Of a stretch of 15,241 nt of DNA, positions 1-6,628 are shown piece after piece. This DNA is from Deltaproteobacteria bacterium (GTDB lineage Bacteria > Myxococcota > Myxococcia > Myxococcales > Myxococcaceae): the NCBI GenBank assembly GCA_016875515.1, contig VGRA01000010.1:1-15241 (forward strand). The letters are read 5' to 3'. Every line of letters begins with the position of its first letter. The stretch's first letter is position 1. The notes below the pieces were generated by a model. The model made no database searches. It saw only the letters and a list, made by a program, of their open reading frames with translations, and was not told where the DNA came from. A program made the translations under genes and the position numbers.

Positions 1-198
1 AACCTCTGGGTACTCATCCTCATGGCCTCCGTGCTGCCCACGCCCTTCAAGCTGGTGGCCATTGGCAGCGGCGTGGTGCAGGTGCCGCTCGCCCGCTTCC
101 TGCTGGCCGCGCTGGTGGGCCGCTCTGTCCGCTTCCTGCTGGTGGGCCTGGTGTGCCGCTTCGGTGGAGAGCAGGCGCGGCGCTGGTTGAAGCCGTAG
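1..198 (+). CDS. DedA/VTT-family (YqaA-like) membrane protein, C-terminal part
   Basis: The frame is open from the window edge and stops at TAG 196-198, so only the last 65 residues are visible. The fragment contains LPTPFKLVAIGSG, then VPLARFLLAALVGRSVRF and a hydrophobic helix ending in a short basic tail (RRWLKP). The PTPFK...G...GR..RF pattern is typical of the C-terminal half of the VTT (SNARE-associated/DedA, YqaA-like) integral membrane family; some DedA members are linked to lipid flipping and membrane homeostasis. The assignment rests on this pattern only, since the N-terminal half lies outside the window. It is the only plus-strand gene and converges with the motor cassette, so it is probably unrelated to it functionally. 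Confidence 0.75.
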   Translation, partial: NLWVLILMASVLPTPFKLVAIGSGVVQVPLARFLLAALVGRSVRFLLVGLVCRFGGEQARRWLKP

Positions 199-206
199 GA
201 GCACCT

Positions 207-242
207 CGCCCCGGACCCTCCAGCGTGGAGGAGACCGGGGCG
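207..242. terminator. Bidirectional hairpin between convergent genes
   Basis: Perfect 8-bp arms at 207-214 (CGCCCCGG) and 235-242 (CCGGGGCG) enclose a second 5-bp stem, 217-221 with 227-231 (CCTCC/GGAGG), around a 5-nt loop. It sits in the 70-nt gap between the convergent stops at 198 and 269, where a terminator serving both strands is expected. Neither side carries a U-tract, so it is not a textbook intrinsic terminator. It could act by pausing RNA polymerase or by protecting RNA 3' ends. Confidence 0.5.
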
Positions 243-268
243 GGTGGGTGTCACCGCTGGAAGGGAGA

Positions 269-871
269 CTACGGCGCGGCGGGGGCGGCGGCCTTGGGGG
301 CCTCGGGGACGGCAATCTGCAGGGTGGCGAAATTGATGTTGTTGTAGCCGGCAGTGGCGCAGCTGAACATGACGCGCTTCACAATCTTGAACTGCACGTC
401 CTTGTCCGCCTGGATGTTCACGTCACCCTTGAAGCCGTCCTGGTCGTTGGCCAGCGCACGCAGGTCCTCGTACTGCTTCTTCATCTCCCGCAGCTTCTCC
501 TCCAGCGCGGGAATGTTGAGGTAGTCCTCCTTGGACAGCTCGTCCACGCGGCCAATGACGGTGCCGGAGAGGATGACCTGGCCGGAGTTGACGTCCCCGC
601 CCTGCTGCTTGGTCACCATCACCACCGGGACCATCTCCACCTCCTTCACGTTGGAAGCCTCGGGCAGCTGGACCTCCTTCGTCATGCTGAGCACCTCGCC
701 CGTCGCCGAGAAGTTGGCGATGAGGAAGAGCACGATGATGACGAACATGTCCACCAGCGGCGTGATGAGCAGGTCCGCGAAGGTGCCCTTCTTGCCGGGG
801 CCGTGGCCCCCGAAGATGTGGGACTTGCGGAGGCGCTTACCGTAGCGGAAGCCGGGAGTGACGATGGGCAT
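269..871 (-). CDS. aglS: TolR/ExbD-family motor protein, probable AglS
   Basis: This 200-residue protein has a basic cytoplasmic N-terminus (residues 1-33) and one transmembrane helix at about 34-54. The conserved channel aspartate is D41, in TPLVDMF. A long periplasmic region includes a charged helical stretch (about 121-145) and the ExbD-type end, with QADKDVQFKIVKRVM and ATAGYNNINFAT, before a short Ala/Pro tail. The ExbD/TolR family forms dimers inside a TolQ pentamer and uses proton flow for periplasmic work. The gene follows a second TolR-like gene by 34 nt, the third in a TolQ-TolR-TolR order. That order and the sizes match AglR-AglQ-AglS of the Myxococcus gliding motor. Family assignment is firm; the exact name rests on order and size. 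A weak SD (GGAA) lies about 12 nt before the ATG. Confidence 0.72.
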   Translation of the reverse strand: MPIVTPGFRYGKRLRKSHIFGGHGPGKKGTFADLLITPLVDMFVIIVLFLIANFSATGEVLSMTKEVQLPEASNVKEVEMVPVVMVTKQQGGDVNSGQVILSGTVIGRVDELSKEDYLNIPALEEKLREMKKQYEDLRALANDQDGFKGDVNIQADKDVQFKIVKRVMFSCATAGYNNINFATLQIAVPEAPKAAAPAAP

Positions 872-905
872 GGCGCTGTGGGTTCCGGGGTGAAGGGGGT
901 GGGCG

Positions 906-1394
906 TCAGCCCATGGCCGGGGAGACGGAGACGTTGGGCAGCCCCGCGCCGATGCACTCGTCGATGATGCGGACGAGGTCCTCGTAGCGCACGGCGTCCT
1001 CCGTCTGGAGGGTAATCTGCGACTGGTCCGGGAGGCTTTGGCGCAGCTCCTTCAGCTTCGCGGTCAGCTTGACGAGGTCCAGCTTGCGGGTCTCGGTGCG
1101 GGTGACCGGGATGGGATCATACGTGGAGCCCCCCACCGTCAGCTTCAGCTCCTTCTCGGTGATGAGCAGCGTCACCGGGACGGTCTTCTGGTCCTGCTGC
1201 TCCTGGTTGGGGTCCGAGGGACCACCGGACTGCTGCACCTGGAGCCGGCCAATCTGCGTCCACACCGCCGTCATGATGAGGAAGCTGATGGTCACCGCCA
1301 TCAGGTCGATGAACGGGACGAGGTTGATGGCGGTGTCGAGGGGCTTCTTCTTGCCCTTTCCACCAGAGTCCCCAAGGTCCATTCCGCCGGCCAT
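906..1394 (-). CDS. aglQ: TolR/ExbD-family motor protein, probable AglQ
   Basis: This is a 162-residue protein. A Gly/Lys-rich cytoplasmic start leads into a single transmembrane helix at about 22-45, with the proton-carrying aspartate D30 in VPFIDLM. The periplasmic part is about 115 residues and ends in the ExbD-like segment TEDAVRYEDLVRIIDEC followed by GAGLPNVSVSP. In Myxococcus xanthus an equivalent AglQ aspartate (D28, as I recall) is required for gliding; the two-residue offset here fits a small difference at the N-terminus. The start at 1394 is supported by an AAGGAG Shine-Dalgarno seven nt upstream. It follows the TolQ homologue by 153 nt and precedes the second TolR homologue by 34 nt. 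A generic ExbD paralogue from another myxobacterial Tol/Exb cluster is the alternative. Confidence 0.72.
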   Translation of the reverse strand: MAGGMDLGDSGGKGKKKPLDTAINLVPFIDLMAVTISFLIMTAVWTQIGRLQVQQSGGPSDPNQEQQDQKTVPVTLLITEKELKLTVGGSTYDPIPVTRTETRKLDLVKLTAKLKELRQSLPDQSQITLQTEDAVRYEDLVRIIDECIGAGLPNVSVSPAMG

Positions 1395-1401
1395 CGACCT
1401 G

Positions 1402-1407
1402 CTCCTT
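1402..1407 (-). promoter_or_regulatory. Shine-Dalgarno of the aglQ-like gene
   Basis: Reading on the minus strand, AAGGAG lies 7 nt before the ATG at 1394. It is the clearest ribosome binding site in the motor cassette, and it fixes the start at residue 1 rather than at Met5. Confidence 0.75.
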
Positions 1408-1439
1408 TCCTTACCCCATACAGCGGTGCTGCGAAAACG

Positions 1440-1466
1440 GCTGCTTCGGTTGCTGCGGCTGCTGCG
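1440..1466 (-). repeat. Imperfect 9-nt tandem repeat in the aglR-aglQ gap
   Basis: On the minus strand three adjacent 9-mers read CGCAGCAGC, CGCAGCAAC and CGAAGCAGC, differing by one to three bases. They lie in the 153-nt gap between the TolQ and first TolR genes. I see no clear hairpin terminator in this gap. An open frame through it would read a Pro/Gln-rich stretch (QQPQQPKQP) ending in TAA just before the aglQ Shine-Dalgarno. Confidence 0.4.
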
Positions 1467-1547
1467 TCAGCTGAGACAACGGCCCGGGCAAGGTGCGGAC
1501 GACCACCCTGCCGCCTTGACCGGGCCGGCCCTGCGGGAACGTCCGGA

Positions 1548-2276
1548 CTACTGGCCCGAGGGCAGCGTGGCGCCCTTGAACTTGTCCTTGTTCGCCACGA
1601 TGAGGTTCAGCACCGACACCGACGTCTCGTTGATGTCATTGATGAGATGCTGCGTGCGGCCCATCAGGATGGAGAAGGCCACCAGCGCGGGGATGGCCGT
1701 GATGAGGCCGAACGCGGTGCAGTTCATGGCTTCCGAGATGCCGTTCGCCAGGATGGTGGCCTTGTCGGCCGGGTTCACATTGGCCACCGCCTCGAAGCAG
1801 CTGATGAGGCCGGACACCGTGCCGAGCAGGCCGGAGAGCATGGCCGCGTTGCCGAGCATGGCCAGGTAGCCGGTGCGGGCGTCCAGCGTCGGGGTCTCGC
1901 GCAGGGTGGCCTCGTCCAGCGCCGCCTGCACCTCGTCCTCGCCCTTCGGGACGTTCATCAGGCCCGCCTTGATGACGGAGGTCAGCGGAGTGGGCTTCTG
2001 GCCCGCCACGTAGTTGATGGCCTGGTCGAGGTTGCCCTCGTAGATGTGCCGCTTCAGCCCCTTGACGAAGCCGTCTTTGTTGATGGACGCGGAGAAGAAC
2101 AGCACCGCGGACCGCTCGATGATGATGGCCAGCGCAACCACGAGGCACACGGTGATGGGCCACATGCCCCAGCCGCCCTCGACGTACCGCTTGGCCAACG
2201 AGGCGAAAAGGCCCTCGTTGCCGCCGCCACCGGCGTTTGCGAACACGGCGAGGTTGCTCAGAGACGACACGTTCAT
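1548..2276 (-). CDS. aglR: TolQ/ExbB-family motor channel protein, probable AglR
   Basis: This 242-residue protein has three transmembrane helices at about 37-60, 136-160 and 184-206. The TolQ/ExbB signature is complete: GLLGTVSGLI (149-158) in the second helix, and NCTAFGLITAIPALVAFS (185-202) in the third, with T187 near the proton path. TolQ-type proteins form the pentameric stator around a TolR dimer. The length and the two following TolR genes match AglR of the AglRQS gliding motor, which energises the Glt complex in Myxococcus. The start at 2276 has a GGAGG Shine-Dalgarno nine nt upstream (2290-2286), preceded by a GC hairpin and a good promoter, so the cassette probably begins its own transcript here. 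An ExbB of a transport system is less likely, because no TonB or receptor gene is adjacent. Confidence 0.75.
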   Translation of the reverse strand: MNVSSLSNLAVFANAGGGGNEGLFASLAKRYVEGGWGMWPITVCLVVALAIIIERSAVLFFSASINKDGFVKGLKRHIYEGNLDQAINYVAGQKPTPLTSVIKAGLMNVPKGEDEVQAALDEATLRETPTLDARTGYLAMLGNAAMLSGLLGTVSGLISCFEAVANVNPADKATILANGISEAMNCTAFGLITAIPALVAFSILMGRTQHLINDINETSVSVLNLIVANKDKFKGATLPSGQ

Positions 2277-2285
2277 GGACTTCGG

Positions 2286-2310
2286 CCTCCGCGCGCCCGT
2301 CGCGGGCGCG
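2286..2310 (-). promoter_or_regulatory. GC hairpin abutting the aglR Shine-Dalgarno
   Basis: Positions 2310-2292 form a perfect 8-bp all-GC stem (CGCGCCCG/CGGGCGCG) with a 3-nt loop. One base later comes the GGAGG ribosome binding site (2290-2286). There is no U-tract, and the hairpin lies downstream of the predicted promoter, so a 5'-UTR element affecting translation or mRNA stability fits better than a terminator. It may also slow read-through from the kinase genes upstream. Confidence 0.45.
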
Positions 2311-2327
2311 GTTGAAAGAGGGCGCGG

Positions 2328-2357
2328 ATCCTACCCGCAGCCCCGGAAAGGTGTCAA
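2328..2357 (-). promoter_or_regulatory. Sigma70-type promoter for the motor cassette
   Basis: On the minus strand a perfect TTGACA (2357-2352) is followed after 18 nt by TAGGAT (2333-2328). A start site near 2321 would give a 5' UTR of about 45 nt containing the hairpin and SD of the TolQ-like gene. The promoter sits in the 91-nt gap after the kinase stop codon. It is the best consensus promoter I found in the window. Confidence 0.6.
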
Positions 2358-2367
2358 TGCCAATGGA

Positions 2368-3954
2368 TCACGCCAGGAGGCGGATGGAGAACGTCGTCCC
2401 CTCGCCCGGGCTGCTCTCCACGCGCAGGCTGCCCCCGTGGCGCTGGACGATGGAATGGGCGATGGAGAGCCCCAGCCCCGTCCCCATCCCCTCCGCCTTG
2501 GTGGTGAAGAACGGCTCGAAGATGCGTGGGAGAACGTCCGCTGGAATCCCACACCCGGTGTCTGCCACGCGGATGAGCACCCCCTGCCCCTCCGGCTCCA
2601 CCGACAGCCGGACGCGCCCACCGGGCTGCAGGGCGTGGCAGGCGTTTGTGAGCAGGTTCACGAACACCTGCACCAGGTTGCTGCGGCTGCCCTGAACCGG
2701 GGGCACGGGCTGGTAGTCCCGCTCCACGGTGACGCCGTGCTTGTGCAGCACGTGCTCGCTGAAGCTGACGGAGAGGTCCAGCAGCCGGTGCACGTCCACC
2801 CGGTCCGTCCGCGTGTCGGACGGGGGGCGGGCGTAGGTGACCAGGTCCTGGGCGAAGCGCAGCACCCGGTCCGTGTTGTCCAGGATGCGGCGCAGCTTCT
2901 CCTGCTCCCCCGCATCCGCGTCCGGCTGCCCCACCCGCCGGGCCAGCAGCGCGTCTGCGTAGGTGTGGATGGCCGTCAGCGGGTTGTTGATTTCGTGCAC
3001 CACCGAGGCGGCCAGCTGCCCCAGGGAGGCCAGCCGCTCCGAGTGCACCACCGCCCGCTCCAGCGCCCGCAGCGCGGTGAGGTCCTGCCCAATGGCGATG
3101 ACGCCGTCTGCCTGCTCCCCGTTGGGCAGCGCGGAGAACGAGAAGGCCACCCGCACCTCGCGCCCCCCCGCCGCCCGCAGCCGCGTCTCCACGTTGGACA
3201 GCGGCCGCCCGGCCACCGCCTCCGCCATGACCGCCTCGAACGCCGCCCGCTCCTCGTCCGGCACCAGCGCCGAGAGTGGTCGCCCCAGCACCTGCTCGCG
3301 GTGAAGCCCCGTCAGCCGGCACAGCGCCCCGTTGAAAATCAGCACCGTGCCGTCCAGCCGCGTGGCGCAGATGAGGGCGTTGGCGTGCTCGAGCAGTTCC
3401 TCCAGCGAGCCGCGGACGAACTTCAGCTCGTCAATCAGCTTGGCGGTGCGCATTCCCACCGCCACCAGGTTGGCCACCTGGATGAGCACGCGCGCGTCCG
3501 CCTCCAGGTCCGCAGGGCCCTCCGGCCCCACCTCCACGTTGAGCAGGCCGAACAGCTGCCCGGACGCCACCAGGGGCGCGGACAGCCCCCGCGCCGTGCC
3601 CTCGAACAGCAGCGGCACCGGGCCGTCCACCACCTCCACGCGCCCGGCCGCCTGCTCGTCCAGCCGCAGCCCGGTGCGCTGGACCGCGCTGCGCTTGATG
3701 ACCAGGGGCCCCGTGGCCGGGTCCTTCAGCGGCCCCTCGGCGTACAGAGAGGTGAGGGCGAAGCTGCGCGGGTCCGTCACCCGCACCGCGAAGGCGCGCC
3801 CGGGGAGCAGCCCCCGCAGCGCCCGGGCCACCACCTGCACCAGCGCCTCCTCGGAGGTGGCCCCGGCCACCTCACGCCCCAGGGAAAGCAGCGCCTCGGC
3901 CTGGCTGGGCAGCGGCACGGCGGGGGCGGAAAGCGGGGTGACTTCAGTCTTCAT
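2368..3954 (-). CDS. Soluble sensor histidine kinase, GAF-PAS-DHp-CA
   Basis: This 528-residue protein has no membrane segment. Residues ~17-170 form a GAF-like domain, and ~180-298 a PAS domain (ICATRLDGTVLIFNGALCRLTG). The DHp region starts at ~300, with phospho-acceptor H320 in VVHEINNPL. The ATPase domain is complete: N-box N437 (NLLTNA), G1 box DTGCGIP (465-471), F-box FEPFFTTK and G2 box GTGLGLS. It should autophosphorylate in response to a cytoplasmic signal; no response regulator gene is in the window. I chose the ATG at 3954, which overlaps the preceding kinase by 11 nt. The frame is open to 4032, but the extra 26 residues are Arg/Ser/Thr-rich shadow sequence, and the GAF domain begins after 3954. 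Overlap with the preceding gene indicates coupled translation and a joint function of the two kinases. Confidence 0.88.
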   Translation of the reverse strand: MKTEVTPLSAPAVPLPSQAEALLSLGREVAGATSEEALVQVVARALRGLLPGRAFAVRVTDPRSFALTSLYAEGPLKDPATGPLVIKRSAVQRTGLRLDEQAAGRVEVVDGPVPLLFEGTARGLSAPLVASGQLFGLLNVEVGPEGPADLEADARVLIQVANLVAVGMRTAKLIDELKFVRGSLEELLEHANALICATRLDGTVLIFNGALCRLTGLHREQVLGRPLSALVPDEERAAFEAVMAEAVAGRPLSNVETRLRAAGGREVRVAFSFSALPNGEQADGVIAIGQDLTALRALERAVVHSERLASLGQLAASVVHEINNPLTAIHTYADALLARRVGQPDADAGEQEKLRRILDNTDRVLRFAQDLVTYARPPSDTRTDRVDVHRLLDLSVSFSEHVLHKHGVTVERDYQPVPPVQGSRSNLVQVFVNLLTNACHALQPGGRVRLSVEPEGQGVLIRVADTGCGIPADVLPRIFEPFFTTKAEGMGTGLGLSIAHSIVQRHGGSLRVESSPGEGTTFSIRLLA

Positions 3955-5473
3955 GCGAGGACGCCTTGTCGAGGTCGACGATGACCTGGTCTCCCACGTA
4001 CGCCTTGGTCTCGTAGCGGGTGATTTTTCCAATTTTCCGGACGATGTCTGCCATCCGCTCCGCCTCGCGGTGGAGGGCCTCCAGGGCCTTGCTGTTCGGG
4101 GAGGCGGGGGAGGCCCGGCGGCGCAGCAACTCCGCGTACCCCAGCACGCAGGTGAGGGGCTGGTTGAGCTCGTGCGCGGCGGTGCCGGCCAGCGCCACCA
4201 GCACGGCGTTCTTCTCGCTCTCCTGCAGCCGCCCCTCCGTCTCCGTCAGCTTCTGCTCCAGCCGCATCAGCGTGCGCAGGTCCGAGAAGATGCCCAGCGT
4301 GGCAACCTCCCGCCCGTCCTGGTACACGACAGAGGCGGTCATGTTGACGGGCACCCGCTCGCCGGACTTCGTGAGGATGTCCTGCCGGCGCGGCCCCAGC
4401 CGCCCTCCGCCCGCCCGCAGCGCCCGCATGAGCTCCCGGGCATCCCCGGCCGGGTACAGTCGCTGGACGTTGAGGGCGCGCGCCTCCTCCGCGGTGTAGC
4501 CGCAGATGTCCTCCGCCCCCTTGTTGAACAGGATGATGCGGCCGCGCAGGTCTGCCGCGAGGATGGCGTCCACCGACGAGTCGATGAGCCGCTCGAGGAA
4601 GTCCTTGGCCTGCTGGATGGCCTCCACCGCCGCCCGCGCCCGCCGCTCCCGCTCGGACTGGCCGCGAACGGACTCCAGCAGCCGCACATGCCGCAGCGCC
4701 AGCGCCGTGGCGTGGGCCACCGAGGCCAACACCTGGAGCTCCTCCGGGCTGAAGCTGCTGCGCCCCCCGCCGGCACGGAGCAGCAGCACCCCCGTCACCC
4801 CCCCGCGCTGCAGGAGCGGCAGCGCCGCAATGGCCTGCACACCCTGCGCCGCCAGCGGGCCACGGGCCTGCTCCAGCAGCGGGTGGCCCTGCGCCTCCTC
4901 CAGCAGCACCGGGGCCTGCGTGCGGATGACCTCGCGGATTTCCGGGTACCGCTCCAGCTCGATGCGCTGCCCCTTCCGGGTGCTGTCGTCCGAGCTGGCC
5001 ACGAGGAAGCCCACCCCCTCCTGCGCGTCCAGCGCCACCAGCGCGGCGCGCTGGATGCCCATGGTCTCCGCCAGCCAGCGCGTCACCTCGTGCAGGAGCG
5101 CCTCGGGGGCCTCCGCGGCGGCGTAGCCCGCGGCCAGCTGCTGCAGGAGCAGCAGGTGGTGCCCCTGCCGCGCCCGGGCAAGCACCCCCTCCAGCCGGAA
5201 GGGCAGCTCCGCCGCAAGCCTCCCGGCGTGCACCACCTCCCACGCCCCGCAGGTGTGGGCCCGGCGCACGTCTGCCGGGTCATCCCCCACCACCGCCACC
5301 ACCGGCCGGGCGCCCCACGCCAGCTGCGCCAGCGCCTCCCACCCGCCCGGCTCGCCCACGTCCACCAGCACCGGGGCGCGCCCCTCCTCTCCCGGCTGCA
5401 GCGGCGCCACCGCCGCCCGCAGCGGGCTGCCCGCGGGGAGCACCTCCATGGGGATGGGGGGAAGCGCGGCCAT
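3944..5473 (-). CDS. Sensor kinase-like protein lacking the ATPase domain (GAF-PAS-DHp)
   Basis: This 509-residue soluble protein begins with a degenerate receiver-like region (~33-105), in which D38 and P42 keep the Asp-x3-Pro spacing of a receiver phosphorylation site but the usual paired acidic residues before it are not evident. A GAF domain (~108-266), a helical linker and a PAS domain (~287-402, with AADLRGRIILFNKGAEDICG) follow. Next is a DHp domain with H434 in AAHELNQPL and a second helix to ~487. The protein ends about 20 residues later, with no N, G1, F or G2 boxes. The next gene starts inside the last codons (ATGAAGACTGA), so this end is genuine and not an unnoticed frameshift. 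It could be a phospho-acceptor or partner for the complete kinase downstream. It follows the Cys-rich lipoprotein gene by 6 nt with only a weak SD, so translation is probably coupled. Start at Met1 is uncertain; Met9 is possible. Confidence 0.85.
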   Translation of the reverse strand: MAALPPIPMEVLPAGSPLRAAVAPLQPGEEGRAPVLVDVGEPGGWEALAQLAWGARPVVAVVGDDPADVRRAHTCGAWEVVHAGRLAAELPFRLEGVLARARQGHHLLLLQQLAAGYAAAEAPEALLHEVTRWLAETMGIQRAALVALDAQEGVGFLVASSDDSTRKGQRIELERYPEIREVIRTQAPVLLEEAQGHPLLEQARGPLAAQGVQAIAALPLLQRGGVTGVLLLRAGGGRSSFSPEELQVLASVAHATALALRHVRLLESVRGQSERERRARAAVEAIQQAKDFLERLIDSSVDAILAADLRGRIILFNKGAEDICGYTAEEARALNVQRLYPAGDARELMRALRAGGGRLGPRRQDILTKSGERVPVNMTASVVYQDGREVATLGIFSDLRTLMRLEQKLTETEGRLQESEKNAVLVALAGTAAHELNQPLTCVLGYAELLRRRASPASPNSKALEALHREAERMADIVRKIGKITRYETKAYVGDQVIVDLDKASSHED

Positions 5474-5479
5474 GGGCAG

Positions 5480-6628
5480 CTACTGCACCTGCAGGCAGGA
5501 CAGCCCCTCGTCCGGGGCGCAATTCTGTCCAATCAGACAGCCACCCACGCCGTTGAAGTCCACGCAGCGGATGGTGCGGCAGTCCCCGTCCGTGACGCAC
5601 GCGCGCTTGCTGATGCTGCACCGGCCGGCGCTGCAGGTCTCCTGTGCGCAGTCGCTGTCCACGAGGCAGGTGCAGTACCCCACCGGGTCCCCCTCGCTGA
5701 CGGCGCACTGCCCGGCGCAGAATCCGTTGGGGGCCCCGGGGGTCTTGGCGCAGCTGCCGCCGCGGGGGCACTCGGCGTCCGTGGCGCAGGGCAGCGCCGG
5801 ATTGGACGGGCAGGAGGGGTTGGCCGCGCTGCACTGGGGCAGCGCCCCGCCCCCCACCACGATGACGTCCTGGCAGCCGTAGCCGCGCGGGCAGGCCTGC
5901 CCCTCGCTGCAGTCCACGCCGCAGAAGTAGTTGCCCACGTTCTGGGTGTCGATGAGGCAGAAGTTGGGGCCGTTGCCGCACAGCGCGTCCCCGCCGCCGA
6001 AGCTGCAATTGCTGCAGTAGGGGCGGCGCACCGGGTCGAAGTCCTCGCCGCACCGGGCGTAGGGAACGCCCGAGTCCACCTGAACGCCGCAGATTTCACC
6101 GAAGCGGCAGAAGCGGTCCGAGGAGCAGAAGGTGGGGTCACACGCCCCCAGCTGGCCGCCGTCCGCGTCACACGCCCCGTCCCCGCAGCGGCAGGAGACC
6201 CCCTCGCAGTCCCCGTCCCGGCGGCACCCCTCCACGCAGGCCGAGGCCGGCCCGCACACCTGCCCCAGCGGGCACTGCAGGTCCGTGGTGCAGCGGCCGC
6301 GGGAGATGCAGCTGCCGGTGGTGGTGTCACACACCAGCGCGGCGTCCAGGCAGTCCGCGTTCTTCTCGCACCCGGCCCGATCCTGGCAGAAGCCAGAGGC
6401 GTTGCAGAACTCCGTGGCCATGCAGCCCTGGTTGGTGCGGCACAGGCAGGCGCCCGTCTCCGTCTCGCACTTGTAGGCGGACGCCGGGCTGCCGCAGTCC
6501 GAGTCCTGCTCGCACCCGGTGCTGCGCACGGTGTTGTCGCGGCAGCCGGACAGCGCCAGGCCTGCCAGCAGCAGGGCGGGGAGCGCGTGCCCGGCGCGCG
6601 GCAGGACGGATGGAGGGCGGTTGCTCAT
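5480..6628 (-). CDS. Cys-rich lipoprotein with 52 mature cysteines besides the lipidated one
   Basis: This 382-residue protein starts with a signal peptide and lipobox LSGC (C29). The rest is a secreted, cysteine-dense chain of 52 further Cys, with no other domain I can name. The first ~100 residues follow a C-x5-C-x5/8-C-x5/6-C unit (for example 63-69-75-81 and 113-119-125-131), usually with an acidic C-x2-D-x-D/E-C core, as in CEQDSDC, CRRDGDC and CVTDGDC. This recalls the Dickkopf-N-like Cys-rich modules frequent in myxobacterial surface lipoproteins; the resemblance is by spacing only. The even Cys number suits full disulfide pairing, so periplasmic or surface location is expected. The start at 6628 overlaps the IPT-protein stop in ATGA, with no visible SD, so coupled translation is likely. 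The frame is open upstream to 7543, but that extension lacks a signal peptide and is shadow sequence. Function unknown. Confidence 0.88.
   Translation of the reverse strand: MSNRPPSVLPRAGHALPALLLAGLALSGCRDNTVRSTGCEQDSDCGSPASAYKCETETGACLCRTNQGCMATEFCNASGFCQDRAGCEKNADCLDAALVCDTTTGSCISRGRCTTDLQCPLGQVCGPASACVEGCRRDGDCEGVSCRCGDGACDADGGQLGACDPTFCSSDRFCRFGEICGVQVDSGVPYARCGEDFDPVRRPYCSNCSFGGGDALCGNGPNFCLIDTQNVGNYFCGVDCSEGQACPRGYGCQDVIVVGGGALPQCSAANPSCPSNPALPCATDAECPRGGSCAKTPGAPNGFCAGQCAVSEGDPVGYCTCLVDSDCAQETCSAGRCSISKRACVTDGDCRTIRCVDFNGVGGCLIGQNCAPDEGLSCLQVQ

Noticed and set aside
1522..1531. Perfect 10-bp palindrome GGGCCGGCCC after the TolQ-like gene as a terminator
   Set aside because: It has no loop and no U-tract, and similar GC palindromes are expected by chance at this base composition.
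2044..3984. Plus-strand open frame of 646 codons opposite the complete kinase
   Set aside because: Its composition is dominated by Arg, Gln, His and Pro; the minus-strand kinase motifs explain the region fully.
3955..4032. Longer start for the complete kinase
   Set aside because: The extra 26 residues are Arg/Ser/Thr-rich and lie within the preceding kinase's coding DNA; the ATG at 3954 gives an 11-nt overlap and leaves the GAF domain whole.
5473..5480. Frameshift between the last lipoprotein and the first kinase
   Set aside because: The lipoprotein ends normally in TAG and the kinase starts 6 nt later with soluble domains; no protein pattern spans the junction.
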